Source: Gammaproteobacteria bacterium
Lineage (GTDB): Bacteria; Pseudomonadota; Gammaproteobacteria; GCA-001735895
Length of the DNA stretch: 5,342 nt
Direction of reading: 5' to 3'
NCBI GenBank assembly: GCA_024763185.1
Contig: JANTFY010000177.1
Coordinates: 1 to 5,342 of the forward strand
Shown here: positions 1 to 4,460 of the stretch, piece after piece
Layout of the letters: each line of letters starts with the position of its first letter
Position numbering within the stretch: the first letter of the stretch is position 1
Made by a program: the position numbers and the translations under genes
The notes under the pieces: model-generated
Database searches by the model: none
What the model was told of the DNA's origin: nothing
Seen by the model: only the letters and a program-made list of their open reading frames with translations

Positions 1-954
1 GGCTTCTGCCCACAATTACAACAGACCGCCATCGCTTTGGCGCAACTGGATGTACTGGTCAGTTTTGCACACTGTGCCGAAACCTATAACTGGTCCCAGC
101 CGCAACTCACCTCTGAAAACACACTGCAGATCACGGCCGGACGCCACCCGGTGGTGGAACGGGTTCAATCCGAACCGTTTATTGCCAACGATGTGTGTTT
201 TGATAATGACACACGCGTACTGATGATCACCGGCCCCAACATGGGCGGCAAATCCACCTACATGCGCCAGACCGCGTTAATCGTCATCCTCGCCTGCATG
301 GGCAGTTATATACCGGCCCAGTCGGCCCTGATCGGACCCATTGACCAGGTTTTTACCCGCATTGGCGCCAGTGATGACCTGTCCAGCGGACGTTCAACCT
401 TTATGGTAGAGATGACCGAGGCCGCCAACATCCTCAACAATGCCAGCGCCAACAGCCTGGTTTTGATGGATGAAATCGGTCGGGGTACCAGTACCTTCGA
501 TGGCCTGTCGCTGGCTTGGGCCTGCGCACGCGAACTGGCCGAACAAACCCGCGCCATGACCCTGTTTGCCACCCATTATTTTGAATTGACGCAACTGTCA
601 GAACTGAATGACGCCCTGGTCAACGTGCACCTGGATGCCATCGAACATGGCGACAAGATCGTGTTCATGCACCAGGTTAAACCCGGCCCGGCCAGCCAGA
701 GTTACGGCCTGCAGGTGGCGCGCCTGGCCGGCATCCCCGAACCGATTATTCAACAGGCCAGGCAAAAACTGCTGGAACTGGAACAACAGAACCTGCAACA
801 ACACCCGCAGTTTGATCTATTCAGCAACCCGCAGCCCCCCACCATGGAACAGACGCCGCACCCGGTCATCACTGAACTGAATGAACTGGATATCGATAAC
901 TTGTCACCCAGACAGGCCCAGGAATACCTGTACAGCCTGAAGGACAAGCTGTAA
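1..954 (+). CDS. mutS: DNA mismatch repair protein MutS, C-terminal part (5' end outside window)
   Basis: MutS recognises mismatches and short loops in DNA and uses ATP to recruit MutL. The reading frame is open from base 1, and codons upstream of the first TTG (37) still match MutS, so the gene enters from the left; 317 residues are visible of the family's roughly 850. In visible-residue numbering, the end of the lever/clamp region runs to about residue 45. The ATPase domain follows: Walker A GPNMGGKST (78-86), the SGRSTFMVEM segment, Walker B LVLMDEIGRGTST (153-165, Asp157 and Glu158) and the FATHYFELTQL segment near 189-199. QFDLF (270-274) fits the beta-clamp binding consensus and lies where E. 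coli MutS has QMSLL. The last 25 residues match the C-terminal oligomerisation helices (SPRQAQEYLYSLK). The TAA stop shares its last base with the next gene's ATG, suggesting co-transcription and translational coupling. No disrupted motif was seen. Confidence 0.98.
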   Translation, partial: GFCPQLQQTAIALAQLDVLVSFAHCAETYNWSQPQLTSENTLQITAGRHPVVERVQSEPFIANDVCFDNDTRVLMITGPNMGGKSTYMRQTALIVILACMGSYIPAQSALIGPIDQVFTRIGASDDLSSGRSTFMVEMTEAANILNNASANSLVLMDEIGRGTSTFDGLSLAWACARELAEQTRAMTLFATHYFELTQLSELNDALVNVHLDAIEHGDKIVFMHQVKPGPASQSYGLQVARLAGIPEPIIQQARQKLLELEQQNLQQHPQFDLFSNPQPPTMEQTPHPVITELNELDIDNLSPRQAQEYLYSLKDKL

Positions 955-1787
955 TGCAACCGCCGATTGAATGCCACCTGCCGGTGATCTATGGTCAGCA
1001 AACTGCCTTCGAACTGCTGCAACACAATACCGAACTTACGCCTGAAAACCTTTCGCTGTGTTTTGAACACGGGGCCGTGTGGCTGGAAACGGCGGGCAAA
1101 CCGAGGCGTCTTTATGACAAGACCTGCCAGTTAAAACGTGGGCATAAGCTGCATCTGTATTGTAACGAAAGCACGCTGACACCCTGCCCGTACCAGGCGA
1201 CATTAATTGAGGATATGGGCAGCTTCAGCATCTGGTGCAAACCCGGCGGCATGTTAAGCCAGGGCAGCAAGTGGGGAGACCACTGGACCATCCAGCGCTG
1301 GATAGAACAACATGCCTTGCACGATAGAAAATGCCTGATCACCCATCGACTGGACCGTTTTACCGAAGGCCTGATGATAATCGCGCATGAAGAAGCCATT
1401 AACCGCCAGTTTCACCGCATGTTTGAACAGCATCGTATTGAAAAGACCTACCGGGCTATCGTATCCGGCCAGATCGCATCGGAAACCCCCATCATTGCAA
1501 GCACCCCGGTTCAGGGTAAACCTGCAAAATCCGTGCTGCGGGTCATTGAATACAGTAACAGCCTTGACCAGACCCTGGTGGAAATCCAACCCAAAAGCGG
1601 GCGTAAACACCAGATTCGCATACACCTGGCGGAACTCGGACACCCCGTGCTAAACGACCGGCAGTACGGCCGGGAACCCTTTACCGGCGACCTGAAGCTG
1701 CAGGCCAGCAAGCTCGCGTTCAAACACCCGCTTGAACAAACAGCCCTGTCATTCTCGATGTTGGATAGTGACCTGCTTCGCTTATAA
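954..1787 (+). CDS. RluA-family RNA pseudouridine synthase
   Basis: This 277-residue protein should convert specific uridines in rRNA or tRNA to pseudouridine; the target cannot be told from sequence. The family signature is HRLDRFTEG (131-139), with the catalytic aspartate at 134. Further support comes from EKTYRAIVSG (163-172) and the late motif SGRKHQIRIHLAELGHPVL (215-233) followed by NDRQYG. Residues 30-70 (FEHGAVWLE...KRGHKLHLY) look like a small, weak S4-type RNA-binding region. The signature deviates from the usual HRLDRDTSG at two positions (Phe for Asp, Glu for Ser) but keeps the catalytic Asp and both Arg, so it is probably active. The ATG at 954 overlaps the mutS TAA by one base, which supports this start and implies coupled translation. 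The gene ends with tandem TAA stops (1785-1790). Confidence in the family is high; I cannot assign a RluA/C/D/F-type symbol. Confidence 0.92.
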   Translation: MQPPIECHLPVIYGQQTAFELLQHNTELTPENLSLCFEHGAVWLETAGKPRRLYDKTCQLKRGHKLHLYCNESTLTPCPYQATLIEDMGSFSIWCKPGGMLSQGSKWGDHWTIQRWIEQHALHDRKCLITHRLDRFTEGLMIIAHEEAINRQFHRMFEQHRIEKTYRAIVSGQIASETPIIASTPVQGKPAKSVLRVIEYSNSLDQTLVEIQPKSGRKHQIRIHLAELGHPVLNDRQYGREPFTGDLKLQASKLAFKHPLEQTALSFSMLDSDLLRL

Positions 1788-1815
1788 TAATTTTCTGTTT
1801 TAAACCCTCACAACC

Positions 1816-1820
1816 AGGAG
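1816..1820 (+). promoter_or_regulatory. Ribosome binding site AGGAG for fdxA
   Basis: AGGAG ends six bases before the ATG at 1827. An in-frame GTG at 1824 lies only three bases from it, which is too close, so this site fixes the fdxA start at 1827. Confidence 0.8.
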
Positions 1821-1826
1821 ATAGTG

Positions 1827-2150
1827 ATGACTTACGTGGTACTTGAAAACTGCATTAAATGTAAATACACCGATTGTGTGGATGTCTGTCCGGTGGACTG
1901 TTTCCATGAAGGTCCCAATTTCCTGGTCATTGACCCGGACGAATGCATTGACTGCACCCTGTGCGAACCCGAATGTCCGGCCGAAGCAATTGTTTCAGAA
2001 GACGATTTACCACCCGATCAGGAACTGTTCCTTGAGTTAAACGCGGAATTGTCCCAGCAGTGGCCCGTTATCAGTGTACGTAAAGATCCTCTGCCAGACG
2101 CCGAGGAATGGGATGGCAAACCCGATAAACTGCAATACCTGGAACGTTAA
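1827..2150 (+). CDS. fdxA: 7Fe-8S ferredoxin (FdxA, Azotobacter FdI type)
   Basis: This small cytoplasmic electron carrier has 107 residues, the same as Azotobacter vinelandii FdI counting its Met. The cysteine pattern matches FdI shifted by one for the initiator Met. Cys9, Cys17 and Cys50 should bind the [3Fe-4S] cluster; Cys21, Cys40, Cys43 and Cys46 should bind the [4Fe-4S] cluster. Cys12 and Cys25 correspond to the non-ligand cysteines of FdI. Conserved surroundings include VCPVDCF, DECIDC and CEPECPAEAI. The acidic C-terminal half (about residues 56-107) lacks cysteines, as in the family. The ATG at 1827 is chosen over GTG 1824 because of AGGAG at 1816-1820. The gene follows the pseudouridine synthase after 39 bases with no visible terminator, so it may be read from the mutS transcript. 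In Pseudomonas, fdxA also lies just after mutS. Its electron partner is unknown. Confidence 0.96.
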   Translation: MTYVVLENCIKCKYTDCVDVCPVDCFHEGPNFLVIDPDECIDCTLCEPECPAEAIVSEDDLPPDQELFLELNAELSQQWPVISVRKDPLPDAEEWDGKPDKLQYLER

Positions 2151-2170
2151 GCTGAAAAAACTGTATAACC

Positions 2171-2179
2171 TGCTATAAG
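2171..2179 (+). promoter_or_regulatory. Possible extended -10 promoter for the response regulator gene
   Basis: TGCTATAAG is a TGn-extended -10 hexamer (TATAAG at 2174-2179) in the 60-base gap before the receiver gene. The base-pair spacing for a -35 falls on GCTGAA (2151-2156), a poor match, so the case rests on the extended -10 alone. A chance match in AT-rich sequence is possible. Confidence 0.25.
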
Positions 2180-2201
2180 CTAAGGGAATTGATATATTAA
2201 C

Positions 2202-2204
2202 AGG
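2202..2204 (+). promoter_or_regulatory. Short ribosome binding site (AGG) deciding the response regulator start
   Basis: Three ATG codons run in frame at 2205, 2208 and 2211. AGG at 2202-2204 touches the first and is six bases before the third, a normal spacing only for 2211. A stronger AAGGGA at 2182-2187 is 17 bases before 2205, too far to be ideal for any of the three. Confidence 0.5.
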
Positions 2205-2210
2205 ATGATG

Positions 2211-2576
2211 ATGGCAACAATTTTAATCGTGGATGATATGCGCAGCATGCGTGACCTGGTTAAATCAGTACTGGAAAAAAGAGGCCACACCGTGGTCACC
2301 CAGGATGATGGAGTCCCGGCACTGGCTTACGCCGAAAACAACAACGTCGACCTGGTCATTTCTGATATCAACATGCCTGTCATGAATGGCATCACCCTGG
2401 TTGAATCGCTGAGGAAAATTGCCGGATATGTTAAAACGCCCATCCTGATGTTAACCACCGAAGATGCCCAGGATAAAAAGAATCAGGCACGGGCGGCAGG
2501 TGCCAATGGATGGATCCAGAAGCCGTTTAATCCCGAGCGACTGGAAAAAGCGGTCAACAAGACGCTCGGTTTATAA
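2211..2576 (+). CDS. Stand-alone CheY-like response regulator (receiver domain only)
   Basis: This 121-residue protein is a single receiver domain with no output domain, so it should act by phosphorylation-dependent binding to a partner, as CheY does at the flagellar switch. Visible residues are the acidic pocket Asp8-Asp9, the phospho-acceptor Asp52 (SDINMPVMNG), the switch Thr82 (LTTED) and the conserved Lys104 (KPF). Thr82 to Lys104 spacing equals Thr87 to Lys109 of E. coli CheY, and Trp101 occupies the Tyr106 position. The LTTE and GW-KPF pattern is typical of a CheY subfamily found in many proteobacteria. I start it at the third ATG (MATILIVDD), which has AGG at normal spacing and matches the usual MA-ILIVDD beginning; starting at 2205 would add two Met. 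It follows fdxA by 60 bases and is the last + strand gene. No histidine kinase or chemotaxis gene is in view, so the pathway is unknown. Confidence 0.93.
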   Translation: MATILIVDDMRSMRDLVKSVLEKRGHTVVTQDDGVPALAYAENNNVDLVISDINMPVMNGITLVESLRKIAGYVKTPILMLTTEDAQDKKNQARAAGANGWIQKPFNPERLEKAVNKTLGL

Positions 2577-2681
2577 TGCGTTCTCGGTACCAAAACCTAT
2601 CAGGTACTGACTTAGAGATAATCCATATTTCACAGAACTGTTTTTTTCGAATTATTACTCTAATCTCCCCAAGCGACCTAT

Positions 2682-2753
2682 AACTGTCCGGAAGGGGTTT
2701 TCACACGCCAAACCTTTCCTTTTTTCATAGTTACTAACGAGTAAGCGTGCGAG
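2682..2753 (+). repeat. Left terminal inverted repeat
   Basis: It pairs with 3159-3230 without gaps, partner coordinates always summing to 5912. Bases 2697-2753 match at 55 of 57 positions; the exceptions are C2713 opposite A3199 and A2744 opposite G3168. The outer part 2682-2696 pairs more weakly: ten Watson-Crick pairs, four G.T positions (2687, 2694-2696) and one mismatch (C2689). Confidence 0.95.
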
Positions 2754-2755
2754 GC

Positions 2756-2777
2756 ACTTTTTCAGGCAAGAAAAAGT
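2756..2777 (+). repeat. Small hairpin in the left arm
   Basis: ACTTTTTC (2756-2763) pairs fully with GAAAAAGT (2770-2777) around a six-base loop, AGGCAA. It has its counterpart at 3131-3156 in the right arm. It lacks a following T run, so it is not an ordinary terminator. Confidence 0.7.
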
Positions 2778-2818
2778 ACCCAAAAATTGCTCGCCAGCAT
2801 GGAGGGGCCTACGGCTTC

Positions 2819-2923
2819 CCGCAAATAGATGCATTTTGCAAGGCACGGATCAACTCGCTCCTGCTCGACGATCCTCAGCGGACTTCCCTGTCCGCAGACC
2901 TTACAAAATCCATCAATTTCCGG
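2819..2923 (+). other. Structured block I: long imperfect stem enclosing two hairpins
   Basis: The outer stem pairs 2819-2843 with 2899-2923, 21 of 25 positions Watson-Crick, with single mismatches at 2822/2920, 2827/2915, 2832/2910 and 2839/2903 (coordinates sum to 5742). Inside are GGATC (2847-2851) with GATCC (2870-2874), and GCGGAC (2878-2883) with GTCCGC (2890-2895) closing a six-base loop. The result is a three-way-junction-like fold in RNA or a cruciform in DNA. Function unknown. Confidence 0.65.
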
Positions 2924-2992
2924 CACTCCATAAGGGCATTAAAAACCCCGGTCGTTGAAAGCGTGTTTTTCTTCCCCTCTCCAGGCCCGCGG

Positions 2993-3093
2993 AAAAATAG
3001 CGTTCAAATCAGGGGAAAACCGCAGGGATGCGGTTTTAGGCACAGCGCGGTTGGACCCGCATCTGTGCCGACCCTGATTTGGGCACTATTTTT
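2993..3093 (+). other. Structured block II: compact three-way junction
   Basis: The outer stem AAAAATAG (2993-3000) with CTATTTTT (3086-3093) and the next stem AAATCAGGG (3006-3014) with CCCTGATTT (3072-3080) are all perfect and in the same register (sum 6086), separated by a symmetric five-by-five internal loop. Inside are two hairpins. The first is AAAACCGCA/TGCGGTTTT (3016-3024/3029-3037, loop GGGA). The second is GGCACAG/CTGTGCC (3039-3045/3063-3069), continued by GCGG/CCGC (3047-3050/3057-3060). The junction linkers are only one, one and two bases long. The first hairpin, with A4 before and T4 after a GC stem, could also be a weak terminator in either direction. Function unknown. Confidence 0.7.
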
Positions 3094-3130
3094 ACGGTGA
3101 AGGGCATGGTCGAGGCGGCATTTTTTGGTT

Positions 3131-3156
3131 CCTTTTTGCTGCTGTTGGCAAAAAGG
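3131..3156 (+). repeat. Small hairpin in the right arm
   Basis: CCTTTTTGC (3131-3139) pairs perfectly with GCAAAAAGG (3148-3156) around an eight-base loop. It is the mirror counterpart of 2756-2777, with a slightly longer stem and loop. Confidence 0.75.
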
Positions 3157-3158
3157 GA

Positions 3159-3230
3159 CTCGCACGCGTACTCGTTAGTAACTATGAAAAAAGGAAAGAT
3201 TTGGCGTGTGAAAACTTTTTCCTGGCAGTT
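3159..3230 (-). repeat. Right terminal inverted repeat
   Basis: This is the inverted copy of 2682-2753 and ends 59 bases before the stop codon of the convergent metX-like gene. Copies that differ at only two of the inner 57 bases suggest recent insertion, gene conversion between arms, or selection on pairing. Confidence 0.95.
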
Positions 3231-3289
3231 TATTAATATCGTGGAAAGATCGCAGCGCTATCGCTCGTGATGACAGATGAAGAAAAAAC

Positions 3290-4453
3290 TCAGGTTTGTG
3301 CAAAAAAATCGCCAATCACCGGTGCAAAATGATCCCGATCCACCAGGAAGGCATCATGCCCATTGATGGAATCAATGGATACAAACTCGACATTACGCCC
3401 GGCCTTTATCAAACCCTCGGCAATTTCCTTTTGCTGTTCAATCGGAAACAGGATATCGGTAGTCACCCCGATAATCAGGGCCTTTTTAACATGAATTTTC
3501 GCCAGACCTGCATTCACCGAACCACCATGGTCAGCCACGTCAAACCAGTCCATGGCACGTGACAGGTACAGATAACTGTTAGCATCGAAATTGCCGACAA
3601 ACTTGTTGGCGTTATAGTCAAGATAGGATTCCACTTCGAATTCAATCTCGAACGGACTACCCTTGCGCCGCTCTTTTTTAACCCGTGCCCGATCAAAACG
3701 CTGATGCCACTCCTCGGCAGCCCGATAGGAGACCAGACCGAGTTTTCGCGCCAGTTTCATACCCGATTCCGGTTCCTGGCTGGAATGGTAATGCCCGTTT
3801 TCCCAGTGCGGATCACAGCGTATGATTTCGCGCTGCAACGAGCGCATGGCGATGGTAAACGGAAGCGCACGCGAGGCCGCGGATATGGAAACCATGTAAT
3901 CGCATTCATGCGGGTATTGCAGCGCATAGGCCAGGGCGATCATACCACCCATGGACGGCCCCACCACGGCGTGCAAATGGTCGATACCCAGTTCCTGCAA
4001 CAGGTGGTGACCCGCCTTGGCAATATCTTCTATGGTTAATTCCGGAAAATCCGAACCATAGGACTTACCGGTTTGCGGGTTAATTGACTCGGGCCCGGTT
4101 GAACCAAAACAGCCGCCCAGGGAGTTGACACAAATCACGTAATACTGATCGGTATTTATGGCCTTGCCCGGCCCGATCATGAATTCCCACCAGCCCGGTT
4201 CCGGGTTTTCTTTGGATGAGGCGGCATGCGCACTGGGCGACAATCCGGTAAAAATCAGGATTACATTATCATGATTAGGGGACAGGGTGCCCCAGGATTC
4301 GTAGGCGATCGTTATTTCTGGCAGGCGACCACCGCGTTTCATGACAAAATCACTGGTGCCGTAATCCCCGATCAGGGTGGCGAACCGGGTCGCTGCAGTG
4401 ATACCACGGCGGGTACGGGATGGGTGCAGCTGTTCGATCTTTTTGCTGTTCAT
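3290..4453 (-). CDS. metX: MetX-family O-acyltransferase (homoserine or serine O-acyltransferase)
   Basis: This 387-residue alpha/beta-hydrolase-fold enzyme transfers an acyl group from acyl-CoA to the hydroxyl of homoserine or serine, activating it for sulfur incorporation into methionine or cysteine. The likely catalytic triad is Ser167 (GPSMGGM), Asp333 (TTDILFP) and His366 (NGHDAF). Family segments seen are YESWGTL (51-57), LSPSAHA (71-77), PGWWEFMIGPGKAINTD (86-102) and the SINPQTGKSYGSDFP block (123-137). Several stretches (ALPFTIAMRSLQREIIR, FEVESYLD, FDANSYLYLSRAMDWFD) resemble what I recall of the xanthomonad group described as serine O-succinyltransferases, so substrate and acyl donor are open. 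I start at ATG 4453, seven bases after the nadA stop. An upstream in-frame start at 4504 would add 17 residues lying inside nadA and unlike the family. No clear ribosome binding site precedes 4453, so translation may be coupled to nadA. Confidence 0.93.
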   Translation of the reverse strand: MNSKKIEQLHPSRTRRGITAATRFATLIGDYGTSDFVMKRGGRLPEITIAYESWGTLSPNHDNVILIFTGLSPSAHAASSKENPEPGWWEFMIGPGKAINTDQYYVICVNSLGGCFGSTGPESINPQTGKSYGSDFPELTIEDIAKAGHHLLQELGIDHLHAVVGPSMGGMIALAYALQYPHECDYMVSISAASRALPFTIAMRSLQREIIRCDPHWENGHYHSSQEPESGMKLARKLGLVSYRAAEEWHQRFDRARVKKERRKGSPFEIEFEVESYLDYNANKFVGNFDANSYLYLSRAMDWFDVADHGGSVNAGLAKIHVKKALIIGVTTDILFPIEQQKEIAEGLIKAGRNVEFVSIDSINGHDAFLVDRDHFAPVIGDFFAQT

Positions 4454-4460
4454 GGCTATT

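Larger units (their letters stand above)
2682..3230. mobile_element. MITE-like non-coding element with long terminal inverted repeats and internal stem structures
   Basis: This 549-base segment fills most of the gap between the convergent gene blocks. Its ends are inverted copies (2682-2753 and 3159-3230) whose inner 57 bases match at 55 positions without gaps. The inverted similarity continues imperfectly inward to about 2795 and 3114. Two further structured blocks lie between the arms. No credible protein is encoded: the frames open through it have no recognisable motif, and the largest (GTG at 2747) starts inside the left arm and crosses every stem. There is no transposase, so if mobile it must be moved in trans. 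The base triplet TAT flanks both outer ends (2679-2681 and 3231-3233), which may be a target duplication or chance. The arm wording (CACTTT..AAAGTACC, TTTTTTGGTTCC..GGGACTCG) resembles intergenic repeats I recall from many proteobacteria, but I cannot name the family. Existence of the repeat is certain; mobility is inference. Confidence 0.75.

Noticed and set aside
750..1070. Antisense frame over the mutS end and the next gene
   Set aside because: It is a shadow of two clearly real + strand genes, low in complexity (Ser/Cys/Phe runs), with no motif.
2632..2647. Intrinsic terminator after the response regulator gene (ACAGAACTGT then T run)
   Set aside because: The palindrome leaves at most three pairs with a usable loop, too weak for a rho-independent terminator.
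2747..3100. A 117-codon open frame (GTG start) through the inverted-repeat element
   Set aside because: It starts inside the left terminal repeat, has no ribosome binding site or family motif, and runs across every stem of a palindromic element. The palindrome explains the sequence better than coding does.
2697..3215. Retron ncRNA or group II intron remnant as an explanation of the structured element
   Set aside because: Inverted ends and internal stems are suggestive, but no reverse transcriptase or maturase is encoded here, the neighbours are housekeeping genes, and no intron domain V-like hairpin was recognised. A MITE-like repeat needs fewer assumptions.
3254..3265. Terminator hairpin for the metX-like gene (AGCG CTAT CGCT)
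   Set aside because: The stem has only four pairs and no T run follows it in the direction of transcription.
3079..3270. A 63-codon open frame over the right arm
   Set aside because: It spans the right terminal repeat and its boundary, has no recognisable motif, and its product is dictated by the repeat and T-rich hairpin.
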